A stretch of DNA of 64,000 nt from Synechococcus sp. CC9605 (GCF_000012625.1 NC_007516.1:1674001-1738000), one strand, 5' to 3'; positions 27,375 to 36,131 are shown, counted from the stretch's first letter. Translations and numbers: made by a program. Notes: generated by a model from the letters alone, not told the origin.

Positions 27375-27412
27375 CGGACACCCTCCAACCCCAACTGTTC
27401 ACAATGTATCGC

Positions 27413-28573
27413 TCATTCCAGGCCTGGCCGCACCAACACCAGGGGAGTGCGTTCATTGGCATTGCCAGCAGGGTTGGGGCGCAGGGCCCGGCCCAGCAAG
27501 CCCTCATCACAACCGGGGCTGGAGGCCAGCACCTTCACGCGGCCGAGGTCGTTGACATCGACGATGGCAACGTCGACCCCGAGTTCAGCGGAGGCATCAC
27601 GGCAGAACTGCTCAGCCCGGGATGGCCCCAGAACAATGGTCTGGTCGTATGGCGGTGTAGTGCCGGTGATGTCGTCGATCAAGCGGGCCTGGTCGCCAGC
27701 GAGGCGATAGAAGCCACCGGGGATGCCCACCAGCTTCATCAGCAGCCCCCCAATCCAGGCGGCCAGCACCCGGGTGGGCCCTACCAGATCGATCAAGGTC
27801 TGCATGCCGCAGGCAGTGGCCAAGCTGCTGGTGGGGTGGAACACACGGCAGGCCAGACGCGCCACCATGCCTGGCTCCACCTCACTGGGATGGCGGTAGC
27901 GCCCCTGGATCACAGCCACGGGGGTTTCGCCGATGGTGAGGATGTCGCCGGGCTGCACCAGATCGGCGGCATAGGTGCGCAGGACGTCAATGGTGTCATC
28001 CAGGGGCCCGAGCAGGTGGGTGCGAAGGGGCAAGACGCGGCAGCCTTCCCCCTGGCGGAAGTGGACTTGATCGGGCTGCAGGGGTTCAGGACGCGTCAGG
28101 GGAACCAGCACGCCCTGACGGCGCTGCAGACGGCCGAAGGGTCCGTAATTCGCCCAGTGGGCATCCACCCAGAGGCTGTCGACCCGGGCCGATGGCGTCG
28201 GGCCGGTGATCTCGATCAAAACCCGGGCACGGGTGGTCTTGCGTCCCTTGACGATGTAGGCCGCCCAGTAGCCGTCTGCGCGGGTCTCCTCGTCGGGATG
28301 CTCGGCAATGATCCGCGTTTTCACCTCCAGGCCGGTGGGATCGGAGGAGCCCAGCAGCACGGGCTCGACCCGCAGCTCCGGCACAAAGACCTCCATGCGG
28401 GGGTGGGGGTTGCTGATCTCCAGCACGCCTTCGATGCGGAGCCGCGCGCCCAGATCATCCACACGCCAGTCGCGCGGAGTCATCCGCAACGGTGAGGCCG
28501 GTCTGAGGCGATGGCGGAGCTCCAGCCAGGCCACAGCAAGTCCAAGGCCGAGCGGAGCAAACAGCAGCGACAC
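27413..28573 (-). CDS. F420-0:gamma-glutamyl ligase-like protein
   Basis: 386 residues from GTG 28573. N-terminal membrane helix (LFAPLGLGLAVAWLEL), then a domain peculiar to cyanobacteria, then a CofE-like ligase part: LVQPGDILTIGETPVAVIQGRY, LARLACRVFHP and DDITGTTPPYDQTIVLGPS. CofE adds glutamate to coenzyme F420, which most cyanobacteria lack or use rarely; the real substrate here is open. Confidence 0.75.
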   Translation of the reverse strand: MSLLFAPLGLGLAVAWLELRHRLRPASPLRMTPRDWRVDDLGARLRIEGVLEISNPHPRMEVFVPELRVEPVLLGSSDPTGLEVKTRIIAEHPDEETRADGYWAAYIVKGRKTTRARVLIEITGPTPSARVDSLWVDAHWANYGPFGRLQRRQGVLVPLTRPEPLQPDQVHFRQGEGCRVLPLRTHLLGPLDDTIDVLRTYAADLVQPGDILTIGETPVAVIQGRYRHPSEVEPGMVARLACRVFHPTSSLATACGMQTLIDLVGPTRVLAAWIGGLLMKLVGIPGGFYRLAGDQARLIDDITGTTPPYDQTIVLGPSRAEQFCRDASAELGVDVAIVDVNDLGRVKVLASSPGCDEGLLGRALRPNPAGNANERTPLVLVRPGLE

Positions 28574-28635
28574 AGCGGATCCGGCTCAGCGACCGGGACA
28601 ACTGGCCGGCAGCGTAGGCGCCATGGCGGGGCGGC

Positions 28636-29202
28636 TTAGTTGGCGGTGACTTCGATGTTCACTTCGTTGAAGCTGCCTTCCTGATCAATGCGCCCCAGTT
28701 CAGGAGCAGGAAGACCGGTGGAGGCGCTGATGGCGTCGTTGATCGCCGCCAGGGAAACCTGACCGTTCTGATCGAAAACAATCCGGCCATCGGTGCCGAT
28801 CACCACCACCTGCGGAATGGTTCCAGACCAATAGGTGGCTGGATCACCGGCTCCCAGCGTTTCACGGCCCTGCAGCGGATCGGTGGAGAGCGGCAGCAGA
28901 TCGATGCTGCGGCCCCAAAGCCGTTGCAGTTCCGACACCACCGGAGCAAAGCGTTTGCTCACGGCGCTGTCATCCAGGTAGTAGACGATCACGGCCGTGC
29001 GTCCCTCAGCGAGGGACTCCTCCAGCGTGTTAGCGGGGGGAACCAACGAACCATTGCCGGCATAGAGGGCGTAAATGTTGCCGTCGTAGCTATCGCTGTT
29101 CAACACGGCGGCGGCAGGTGCGACATGGAGCAGCAGCGCGATCGAAAAGGTGATCAGACAGCGCACCAAAGCAAGCATCAAGCCGAAGCAGCGGATCGCC
29201 AT
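28636..29202 (-). CDS. thioredoxin-fold exported protein without CxxC (thylakoid PSI-accumulation-factor-like)
   Basis: 188 residues. Signal peptide CLITFSIALLLHVAPAAAV. A thioredoxin-like fold can be traced (AVIVYYLDDSAVSKRFAPVV, then IPQVVVIGTDGRIVFDQNGQ), but the position of the redox CxxC is DDSAVS, so it cannot act as a dithiol oxidoreductase. It resembles cyanobacterial lumenal thioredoxin-like proteins implicated in photosystem I accumulation; this link is by overall pattern only. It sits 15 bp behind the DUF3685 gene. Confidence 0.65.
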   Translation of the reverse strand: MAIRCFGLMLALVRCLITFSIALLLHVAPAAAVLNSDSYDGNIYALYAGNGSLVPPANTLEESLAEGRTAVIVYYLDDSAVSKRFAPVVSELQRLWGRSIDLLPLSTDPLQGRETLGAGDPATYWSGTIPQVVVIGTDGRIVFDQNGQVSLAAINDAISASTGLPAPELGRIDQEGSFNEVNIEVTAN

Positions 29203-29217
29203 TGTGGACCCAGGGGC

Positions 29218-30837
29218 CTAACCGCGGCCGAAGCTGCGTCCCATCCCCTGGGCTATGCCCCGCCCTACTAGACCGATGGCGCGTCCCAGCACCTGGGTGA
29301 GCAGGATCACGGCAAGGTCGCCGATGCGGCGCACCAAGGCCTGCACCTGGGGTGCGAGGGCATCCCGGGCTTCCAAGAGCAAGGCCACCTGCCGCTGCCA
29401 CCAACCCAGCTGATTGAGCTCCTTGTCGCGGGGCTCGGTCAGCTGCAGCGGTTCGATGCGACCGGAGCGCAACTGAAACAGGGTGCGCTGGCTTTCATAA
29501 AGCTGAATCGGACGCTCCACCCAATCCGCCCAGCGCAGCTGGGTGTTCAAGCGATTTCTGAGGCGGTCGAGTTCCCGGGTCGCCAGGAGGGGATCCCGCA
29601 GCAGATAACGACGCAGCTCCGGCCAGTCACCGCAGGCATCGAGCAGTTCGGCACCAATCAGTTCCGCCGTCCTTACCAGCCAGTTGCTGACCAGGGTTTC
29701 CAGTTGCAGGAAGGCCCTGGGATCATCGGCCGGGAGCAGCAGGCCGTTCACCAGCATCGGTTGATCCGCCACCAGCGGCGCCAGCATCCCCGTTGGATCG
29801 GGCAGCTCGCCGTCTGCACCGGTGAGATCAGCACGGGTGAGTAGGGACGCCACAACCGGCTGCAGCTCCCCGTCACGGGGGATCTGGACGTAACTGCCGG
29901 CCAGAGCGGTTATGGCCTGCTGACGCAATTCGGGCTGCAACGAATCCCAGGCCTGGGCCATCGCAATGCCGTCCTGGCGGCTGCGCAGGCGCTGCAAAAC
30001 CTGATCAAGCTGTTGCAACAGGGCCAATAGCAACTCCCGGCGGCGATCGGGATGCAGCCCCTCAATCGCCAGCAGACGGCCGGTGGAATTGGTCAATCCA
30101 GCCTGAACCGATGCAGCGATGCGGTCGCGGATAGCATCCCATACGGCAACGGCATTGCGTTCGCGCAGGCTGATGGCCGTGGTGGTGGGTGCTCCATCGC
30201 TGGACACGGAGGGGGCCAGGGGTTCGGCGTGCTCGAGGCCCATCTGCAGCGGCCCCCAGAGCCAGAGCAGCAAGCCCTTGGCGAAGCGCAATTCGCGGCG
30301 GCGCCCCTGCAGCAGCAGGAATAGCAACGGTTGTTCCGGGGGTGAATTGAGCAGGGCCTCCACCCCCTGCAGGTCGCGGCTCACCTGCTGCAGGCCACTC
30401 ACCAGCAACCACTGGCCCAAGCCCATAGTCTGCTCCGGGCCCTGGGACTCCGACGCAGCCTCCAGGCGGATGTCGCGTCCGCCCTGCAACAGGGTTTCGA
30501 TGGCGTTCTGCAGGCCCTGGGCGTCGACGTTCTGGAGCAGGCCGGCCGCCGGCAGCTCCAGCAGCTGCTCCCGCGACAGGCGTAGGTCGCTGGGCAACAG
30601 CAACAGCACCGGGGCGGGTTGCCAGCGCTCCTGCAGGGCAAAAAGCTCCTGTTGAATCGCCGCCAATGAGGCCACGGTGTCGATCGACCAGATCACCAAA
30701 GCCGGCCCCCCCGTCAGGCGCTCAGGGCGAAGCACGACCTCCCAATCGTCCCGGGCGGAGGTGAGTTTCAGCGCCAGCGACTCCCCGAGCAGATCCGGAG
30801 CGAGCAGCAACATCCGCACCGGCGAAGGGGAGGCCAA
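29218..30837 (-). CDS. DUF3685 / Ycf55-like protein
   Basis: 539 residues. The N-terminus resembles a degenerate receiver domain (RMLLLAPDLLGESLALKL ... LLLLPSDLRLSREQLLELPA) without the phospho-acceptor constellation. The large helical C-terminal region fits DUF3685, related to algal Ycf55. It ends in a hydrophobic, Gly-rich helix (VILLTQVLGRAIGLVGRGIA) that may attach to a membrane. Function unknown. Followed by the thioredoxin-fold gene on the same strand. Confidence 0.75.
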   Translation of the reverse strand: MASPSPVRMLLLAPDLLGESLALKLTSARDDWEVVLRPERLTGGPALVIWSIDTVASLAAIQQELFALQERWQPAPVLLLLPSDLRLSREQLLELPAAGLLQNVDAQGLQNAIETLLQGGRDIRLEAASESQGPEQTMGLGQWLLVSGLQQVSRDLQGVEALLNSPPEQPLLFLLLQGRRRELRFAKGLLLWLWGPLQMGLEHAEPLAPSVSSDGAPTTTAISLRERNAVAVWDAIRDRIAASVQAGLTNSTGRLLAIEGLHPDRRRELLLALLQQLDQVLQRLRSRQDGIAMAQAWDSLQPELRQQAITALAGSYVQIPRDGELQPVVASLLTRADLTGADGELPDPTGMLAPLVADQPMLVNGLLLPADDPRAFLQLETLVSNWLVRTAELIGAELLDACGDWPELRRYLLRDPLLATRELDRLRNRLNTQLRWADWVERPIQLYESQRTLFQLRSGRIEPLQLTEPRDKELNQLGWWQRQVALLLEARDALAPQVQALVRRIGDLAVILLTQVLGRAIGLVGRGIAQGMGRSFGRG

Positions 30838-30881
30838 GGGTTGAACCCGAAACAGTTGGGCTCAAGGTAACGAGCTTCTGC

Positions 30882-31337
30882 TCAGTTCTCCAGGGTGCGC
30901 CGGCCGTTCAATTGCAGGGTGTACGACTCGATGCGAAAGCCGGTCCGCTGTTCGATCTGACGCAACAGGTCGTCGGGAAGAACAACGTCGATGTCTTCGA
31001 TCGAACCGCTGTCCAGACAGGTGAGATGGCTGTGGGGATCACTGCGGTAGCCATACAGGCGACCACTGGCGCGGTCGAGGCACTCGATCACCCCCGCCGA
31101 CTGCAGGGCCTCGAGGTTTTGATACACCGAGGTGTGGCCGATGCTGCGCCCCCTCAGATTCAGTTGTTCAAAGATGTCTCGGGCGCTGAGGTGGCTCTTC
31201 TCGCTCCAGAGAAGGTCGAGCACCATGCGCCGATGACGGCTAAGGCGCATGCCCAGCCGCCGGCACTGCTCGAACACCTCTTGCAAGCTGCCCGCGGGGG
31301 ACAGCGCGCTGATCTTGCTGGCGGCTGCTCTTACCAC
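30882..31337 (-). CDS. Fur-family regulator lacking the CxxC zinc site
   Basis: 151 residues from GTG 31337. The winged helix includes GMRLSRHRRMVLDLLWSEKSHLSARDIFEQL and SIGHTSVYQNLEAL. The dimer/metal domain shows SDPHSHLTCLDSGSIEDIDV: the canonical CxxC is CxxS and no second CxxC occurs near the end, so the structural zinc site is missing. The His of HSHLTC could still bind regulatory metal. It is not clear whether it is Fur, Zur or PerR-like. Confidence 0.85.
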   Translation of the reverse strand: MVRAAASKISALSPAGSLQEVFEQCRRLGMRLSRHRRMVLDLLWSEKSHLSARDIFEQLNLRGRSIGHTSVYQNLEALQSAGVIECLDRASGRLYGYRSDPHSHLTCLDSGSIEDIDVVLPDDLLRQIEQRTGFRIESYTLQLNGRRTLEN

Positions 31338-31378
31338 AGAAGGTGCATGCTACTTCAACCATAAGGCCCTAGGCCAGC

Positions 31379-32146
31379 TCAGGCGATGTCTGCCGCCACG
31401 GCGGTGACGTCTTGAAGCCTTGCCTCACCCAAGGCGGCAATGGCCTCCGCTAAGTCGACACGGCCGTCGTAGAGGGCTCGGCCGACGATGACCCCCGTCA
31501 CACCAAGGGGCTCCAAGGGCAGAAGCGAGAGAAGGTCGGCCATGCAGCCGATGCCACCGGAGGCGATCACCGGAACAGCGCTGCATTGCGCCATGGTTCG
31601 CAGGGCTTCCAGGTTGGGGCCGGCGAGGGTGCCATCGGTGGCGATGTCGGTGGTGATGATCGCCGCGATGCCGGCGGCACTGAACTGCTTGGCCAGATCG
31701 GTGGCCAGAACATCGCTCTGCTCGATCCAGCCCCGGGTGGCCACCCGGCCATCGTTGGCATCAATTCCCACCACGATGCGACCGGGATGGCGTTGGGCCA
31801 ACTCCTGGACCAACTCCGGCTGTTCAATCGCCACAGTGCCGAGGATGACCCGATCCAGGCCACAGGAGATCAATTCTTCGGCGCGCTCGAGCGAGCGCAC
31901 ACCACCACCGAGCTGGACGGGGATATCGAGGGCGGCGGTGATGGCCCGCACCGCCGCGTCATTAATCGGCTCACCGCGTTTGGCGCCATCGAGATCCACC
32001 AGGTGCAAACGGGTTGCCCCCTGGCTCTGCCAGCTGAGGGCCTGCGCCACAGGATCCTCACTGAATCGTGTCACCTGGTCGTAATCCCCCTGATGAAGCC
32101 GGACGCAGGCTCCATCAAGCAAATCAATGGCGGGGATGATCTCCAT
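31379..32146 (-). CDS. hisA: phosphoribosylformimino-AICAR ribotide isomerase
   Basis: 255 residues from ATG 32146 (MEIIPAIDLLDGACVRLHQG). Histidine synthesis isomerase, TIM barrel. The catalytic first Asp is in IPAIDLLDG, the second in ITTDIATDGTLAGPN; phosphate-binding LGGGVRS and IASGGIG are present. The start is divergent from the epimerase gene 71 bp away. Confidence 0.97.
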   Translation of the reverse strand: MEIIPAIDLLDGACVRLHQGDYDQVTRFSEDPVAQALSWQSQGATRLHLVDLDGAKRGEPINDAAVRAITAALDIPVQLGGGVRSLERAEELISCGLDRVILGTVAIEQPELVQELAQRHPGRIVVGIDANDGRVATRGWIEQSDVLATDLAKQFSAAGIAAIITTDIATDGTLAGPNLEALRTMAQCSAVPVIASGGIGCMADLLSLLPLEPLGVTGVIVGRALYDGRVDLAEAIAALGEARLQDVTAVAADIA

Positions 32147-32217
32147 CGGGGTCGGACCAGAGACCCTCCATCCTGCAGCGCCACGCTTCAATGGCTGCGC
32201 TTTTCGGGCCCAAGTGC

Positions 32218-33138
32218 ATGAAGATCCTGGTGATGGGGGGAACCCGCTTCGTGGGCCGGCCCCTGGTGGCCCGCCTGCAGGCCCAGGGCCATGCACTCAC
32301 CCTGTTCACCCGCGGCAAGAACCCCGTCCCCACCGGCGTGGAACACCTCTGTGGAGACCGCAGCAGCGATGAAGGCCTCAGCGCGCTGCAGGGCCGCAGC
32401 TTCGATGTGATCGTCGACAGCTCCGGACGCAAGCAGGAGGACAGCAGCCGCGTGGTGGCCATCACCGGGGGCCCCAGCCATCGCTTTGTGTATGTGAGTT
32501 CAGCTGGGGTGTACGCCGATTCAGAGCAGTGGCCCCTGGATGAATCCAGCCCCACCAATCCGCAGAGCCGTCACGCCGGCAAGGCCGAAACCGAAGCCTG
32601 GCTGCGCAAGGAAGGCATCCCCTTCACCAGCTTCCGGCCCACGTACATCTATGGCCCAGGCAACTACAACCCTGTGGAACGCTGGTTCTTCGATCGCATC
32701 GTTCACAGCCGCCCGATTCCGCTGCCCGGTGACGGCAGCACGATCACCCAACTGGGGCATGTGGAGGATCTGGCCGAAGCGATGGCCCGTTGCATCGAAG
32801 TGGATGCTGCAGCCAACCGGATCTACAACTGCTCCGGCAAACAGGGCATCAGCTTCCGGGGCCTGATCCGCGCCGCAGCCGTGGCCTGCGGACGCGATCC
32901 CGATGGCCTCGAGCTGCGCAGTTTCAACCCCAGCGATCTGGACCCCAAGGCCCGCAAGGCCTTCCCACTGCGGCTCAATCACTTCCTTACCGACATCACC
33001 CGGGTGGAACGCGAACTGGCCTGGCAACCCAGCTTCGACCTGGCCAAGGGCCTGGCCGACAGCTACAGCAACGACTACGCCCTGAACCCAACCGCAGCGC
33101 CAGACTTCAGTTCTGATGAGGCGCTGATCGGGGCGTGA
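32218..33138 (+). CDS. NAD-dependent epimerase/dehydratase, CSP41-like
   Basis: 306 residues from ATG 32218. Extended SDR: Rossmann motif ILVMGGTRFVGRPLVARL, VYVSSAGVYADSEQ, and SFRPTYIYGPGNYNPVE. The overall pattern resembles plastid CSP41 (stem-loop RNA-binding proteins) and their cyanobacterial homologues, which retain the SDR fold but act on ribosomes or RNA stability; substrate unknown. Its end overlaps pgsA by 32 bp, convergently. Confidence 0.85.
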   Translation: MKILVMGGTRFVGRPLVARLQAQGHALTLFTRGKNPVPTGVEHLCGDRSSDEGLSALQGRSFDVIVDSSGRKQEDSSRVVAITGGPSHRFVYVSSAGVYADSEQWPLDESSPTNPQSRHAGKAETEAWLRKEGIPFTSFRPTYIYGPGNYNPVERWFFDRIVHSRPIPLPGDGSTITQLGHVEDLAEAMARCIEVDAAANRIYNCSGKQGISFRGLIRAAAVACGRDPDGLELRSFNPSDLDPKARKAFPLRLNHFLTDITRVERELAWQPSFDLAKGLADSYSNDYALNPTAAPDFSSDEALIGA

Positions 33139-33643
33139 TGTAGCCCAGGGCTGAGCTCAGAGCCAGGCCGAGGGAGGGCCAGAACAGCCACCAGCCCAGG
33201 CTCTGAAGCCCGGCAGCAGCAATCCAGGCGGAAGGCCACAGCATCAGCAACAGGCTGAGGAACTGAAGGATCGTCTTGGCTTTGCCCGACAGCGAGGCCG
33301 GCCCACCATCACTGGCCTGGGAGCGCCAGCCCGAGATCAGCAATTCACGGGCCAGCAACAACCAGACCGCCCAGAGCGGCAGCACAGCGGACGACGCCAA
33401 CCAGAGCAACGGTGCCGCGATCAGCACCTTGTCGGTGAGGGGGTCGAGGCGGGCGCCCCAGCTGCTGCCACCCCCGGCGCGCCGAGCCAGCCAGCCATCG
33501 GCCGCATCACTGAGCCCGGCCAACAGCAGCAACCACCAGGCCCAGCCCTGCCAGCCGAACTGCAGGGCAAGGATCAGCGGGAAACCGGCAACGGCTCGCG
33601 CCACGGTGAGTCCGTTGGCAATCGAACGCAAAGACAGAAACAA
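33107..33643 (-). CDS. pgsA: CDP-diacylglycerol-glycerol-3-phosphate 3-phosphatidyltransferase
   Basis: 178 residues, polytopic membrane protein. The CDP-alcohol phosphotransferase signature DG-2-AR-8-G-3-D-3-D is exact: DGWLARRAGGGSSWGARLDP ending LTD. It makes phosphatidylglycerophosphate, the precursor of phosphatidylglycerol needed in thylakoids. A YqeG-type phosphatase occurs elsewhere in the window. Confidence 0.93.
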   Translation of the reverse strand: MFLSLRSIANGLTVARAVAGFPLILALQFGWQGWAWWLLLLAGLSDAADGWLARRAGGGSSWGARLDPLTDKVLIAAPLLWLASSAVLPLWAVWLLLARELLISGWRSQASDGGPASLSGKAKTILQFLSLLLMLWPSAWIAAAGLQSLGWWLFWPSLGLALSSALGYITPRSAPHQN

Positions 33644-33674
33644 CGCTCAGAATGCAGAGAGCTGAACCTTGATC

Positions 33675-34148
33675 ATGGTCCTGCAGCTCACGGTGGCTGA
33701 TGTGATGACCCAGCCGGTGCTGAAGGTCACGCCCGACACGCCGTTGCAGCAGGCCGTGCAGATGATCAGCGACCACCACGTCAGTGGTTTGCCGGTGGTG
33801 GATGCGGAGGGACGTCTGATCGGCGAACTGACGGAGCAGGATCTGATGGTGCGGGAGAGCGGTGTGGATGCCGGCCCCTACGTGATGCTGCTGGACAGCG
33901 TGATTTACCTGCGCAATCCCTTGAACTGGGACAAGCAGGTGCACCAGGTGCTCGGCACCAAGGTGAGCGCTCTAATGCGCAAGGACTCCCACAGTTGCGG
34001 GACGGAGTTACCGCTGCCCAAAGCGGCCTCACAACTGCATGAACGGGGCACGCAGCGCCTGTTTGTGCTGGACGGCAACAAATGCCCCATCGGCGTGATC
34101 ACCCGGGGAGACGTGGTGCGTGCCCTCGCCTCCCATCAAGACGGCTGA
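33675..34148 (+). CDS. tandem CBS-domain protein
   Basis: 157 residues from ATG 33675. Two CBS motifs: LTVADVMTQPVLKVTPDT (about residues 3-60) and LGTKVSALMRKDSHSCG (about 95-150), ending PIGVITRGDVVRAL. Such stand-alone pairs bind adenine nucleotides and regulate partner proteins. No partner is evident from the context. Confidence 0.88.
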   Translation: MVLQLTVADVMTQPVLKVTPDTPLQQAVQMISDHHVSGLPVVDAEGRLIGELTEQDLMVRESGVDAGPYVMLLDSVIYLRNPLNWDKQVHQVLGTKVSALMRKDSHSCGTELPLPKAASQLHERGTQRLFVLDGNKCPIGVITRGDVVRALASHQDG

Positions 34149-34182
34149 TTCAACTGATCGTTTGTTCTCCCTTTCCAGGCCG

Positions 34183-34452
34183 ATGCTGCGCTCCTTGATG
34201 GTTGCCTGTGTGCTGGTGGTTGTTTCCCTGCAAGGCCATGCCAACCCCACGGACGAGACCGAGGAAATGGATTTCCTGGACATGGTGGATAGCGAGGGCA
34301 ACGTGCTGATCCAGGCCCAAGGCATTGATGCCGTTAACGCCGAAGCCCCGGCCCAAGACCTGGCTTTTCCTGCCCTGGGGCACTGGTCTGTTGAGGGTCA
34401 CTGCTTTGTGAAGCCTGCTCCAGGCGACTGCAATGGCGTGTTCAAGCGCTAA
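34183..34452 (+). CDS. small secreted hypothetical protein
   Basis: 89 residues with a signal peptide (LRSLMVACVLVVVSLQGHA). The acidic mature part has a C-terminal pair of Cys (GHCFVKPAPGDCNGVFKR). Function unknown. Confidence 0.6.
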   Translation: MLRSLMVACVLVVVSLQGHANPTDETEEMDFLDMVDSEGNVLIQAQGIDAVNAEAPAQDLAFPALGHWSVEGHCFVKPAPGDCNGVFKR

Positions 34453-34601
34453 GGGCGTTCCACCGTTTGCGATGCCGGAGCAGGCGGCACGCGGTTATCC
34501 ACGCGCAACGGGGAAAACAGCACGAGATTGCCTGCCACCAGGCCGGCGGCGACAACAACAGCCGCCAGAACCTCTAAACCTTCTGATGTTTTGGCTTGCA
34601 T
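34449..34601 (-). CDS. 50-residue membrane protein
   Basis: MQAKTSEGLEVLAAVVVAAG then one helix continuing to LVLFSP and a proline-rich tail. It is convergent with the preceding gene, with overlapping stops. Small single-pass protein of unknown role. Confidence 0.45.
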   Translation of the reverse strand: MQAKTSEGLEVLAAVVVAAGLVAGNLVLFSPLRVDNRVPPAPASQTVERP

Positions 34602-34678
34602 GCCTCGAGCATGCGCCGATGGCTTGCCAATGGCGAGGCCTTGTTTGGCTTTCAACGTGTGCGAACAAACGGAGTCAG

Positions 34679-34948
34679 TTGATACGCCAACCGTCGAACC
34701 AGGAGAGTTACGACGGAGCAGTTGATGCGCCCGATCCTGTGTCGCTCATCTTTCGTTTTCACGACGACACAGGTGATGTGCCTCCGATCAAGTTCGAGAC
34801 CGGGCATCAGGGAAAGGAGGCAGAACGCCTGACACGATTCATCTGGAATCAAGTGATTCAACTGCTGCTGGCCGGCAAGGAGCTAGAAGCAAACTCGCTG
34901 TTGGAAGAATTTGATGAACCACCCCTTTGGGACGACCCACTCGACTGA
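34679..34948 (+). CDS. small acidic hypothetical protein (start uncertain)
   Basis: The C-terminal part is convincing: LIFRFHDDTGDVPPIKFETG, then helical LTRFIWNQVIQLLLAGKELE, then acidic EEFDEPPLWDDPLD. No ATG is well placed; the TTG at 34679 with a weak GGAG before it, or GTG 34739, are candidates. No family recognised. A 30-residue membrane gene follows after 6 bp. Confidence 0.55.
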   Translation: MIRQPSNQESYDGAVDAPDPVSLIFRFHDDTGDVPPIKFETGHQGKEAERLTRFIWNQVIQLLLAGKELEANSLLEEFDEPPLWDDPLD

Positions 34949-34954
34949 CAAGCC

Positions 34955-35047
34955 ATGGGAACTCCACTCACGCAATGGCTTCAGCTGGTGGGCTGGGTGC
35001 TGCTCGCCACAACCCTGATTTGCTTGAGTGCAACAGGGGTTTTCTGA
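34955..35047 (+). CDS. 30-residue single-pass membrane protein
   Basis: MGTPLTQWLQ then helix LVGWVLLATTLICLSATGVF and a stop. One membrane helix with a very short polar N-terminus, like small cyanobacterial thylakoid proteins of photosynthetic complexes. Directly downstream of the acidic gene at 34679-34948. No family recognised. Confidence 0.5.
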   Translation: MGTPLTQWLQLVGWVLLATTLICLSATGVF

Positions 35048-35225
35048 ATTGAGCGGTTCAATCAAAACACCCTCATCAGCAATCAATCTGCCCTGAAAAA
35101 TCAGTGATCAATGACATCGAAGTCGATCCAGTATGGCTTGCTACATCGATCCCGAAGTCTTCCTTGAATGCGTCAGCGAAGGCATCCAATTGGTTTTTTG
35201 ATTGATGAATGCATTGAATGAACCA

Positions 35226-35516
35226 ATGGCTTCGTATCAAATCACGATCACCACATCGGAAGGCTCCTCGAGCTTTGCCTGTGCCGACGATCAGTACATC
35301 CTTGATGCTGCAGAGGAAGCGGGTGCGGATCTGCCCTACTCGTGTAGAGCTGGCGCCTGCTCCACCTGCGCAGGCAAGCTTTCGAGTGGCTCTCTAGATC
35401 AATCGGATCAGAGCTTCCTTGACGACGAACAGATCGCAAAAGGCTTTGCCCTGCTTTGCGTGGCTTACCCAACAAGTGATTGCCAGATCAAAGGAGAAGC
35501 AGAAGAAGAGCTCTAG
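35226..35516 (+). CDS. petF: plant-type [2Fe-2S] ferredoxin
   Basis: 96 residues from ATG 35226 ([17 protein letters not shown]). Cluster ligands are in [15 protein letters not shown] (C-x4-C-x2-C) and the fourth in ALLCVAYP. Electron carrier between photosystem I and FNR, nitrite reductase and others; which of several ferredoxin paralogues this is cannot be said. Acidic surface (pI clearly low) as expected. Confidence 0.93.
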   Translation: MASYQITITTSEGSSSFACADDQYILDAAEEAGADLPYSCRAGACSTCAGKLSSGSLDQSDQSFLDDEQIAKGFALLCVAYPTSDCQIKGEAEEEL

Positions 35517-35765
35517 GCTAAATAGGCCCATCTTCGAGTTTCAAGTTTGGGGACTGCCGCTGGAGAACAATCGACGCCCGCCCCCCCTATTCTGACCAGC
35601 TCAATTTATTCCCTTCAGCAACCACCTGATTCGCCCAGACTGAAGTCACCAGGAATAGGCGCCCAATGTCGTCATGGTGCTCCAGTTGATTTGCACCTGC
35701 ACGGAGCGGCGAAGCCACCTTTCAAGGGTGTTGCTTCGCTTGCCAAACAAGGCTCGTCGTCAGGC

Positions 35766-35927
35766 TTAGACGCCAAAGAAAGCAAGGACTGCTTCTAGGG
35801 CTCCGAGACCCAACAGAAAAACACCAGCGAGCAAGGCAAAGTCTTTTTTGGAGTTAGCCACAGATGCAACGGTTGCTCCGACGAACGCCAACAGGACAAA
35901 ACTAAAGAGAATCGGAAGGGCAAACAT
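35766..35927 (-). CDS. 53-residue two-helix membrane protein
   Basis: MFALPILFSFVLLAFVGATV then a polar turn (ANSKKDF) and a second helix (ALLAGVFLLGLGALEAVLAF). The hairpin form resembles small thylakoid membrane proteins. The 250 bp between petF and this gene hold nothing else I can support. Confidence 0.5.
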   Translation of the reverse strand: MFALPILFSFVLLAFVGATVASVANSKKDFALLAGVFLLGLGALEAVLAFFGV

Positions 35928-36038
35928 TGCGGAGGATGTACATCTCCGATGAGTTATGTAAACCCGCTGCGGCGCAGGGAGTTAACGGCTCGATGCCAAC
36001 GTTGAGTTACTTAATTCCTCTCAAAGGAGGCAATCAGG

Positions 36039-36131
36039 ATGACGAGAGTCAACCCTCCTAAAAACTGCTCTGGGTCTGCCCAGCGAAGCGGCCCGCATAG
36101 TGCTCTTCACCAACCATGCGCTGAAAGATGA
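36039..36131 (+). CDS. possible 30-residue peptide with a perfect Shine-Dalgarno
   Basis: An AAAGGAGG (36023-36030) lies 8 nt before ATG 36039, an unusually strong ribosome site in this genome. The frame (MTRVNPPKNCSGSAQRSG...) runs mostly antisense into the end of dcd and stops at 36131. The peptide composition is not distinctive, so the site could be fortuitous. Confidence 0.3.
   Translation: MTRVNPPKNCSGSAQRSGPHSALHQPCAER

Noticed and set aside
27404-28495. 363-codon plus-strand frame opposite the F420-ligase-like gene
   Set aside because: Gly/His/Gln-rich antisense composition, no motif; the minus-strand gene has clear domains.
35133-35201. 22-codon frame MACYIDPEVFLECVSEGIQL...
   Set aside because: Too short and without a ribosome site to be supported, though the composition is protein-like.
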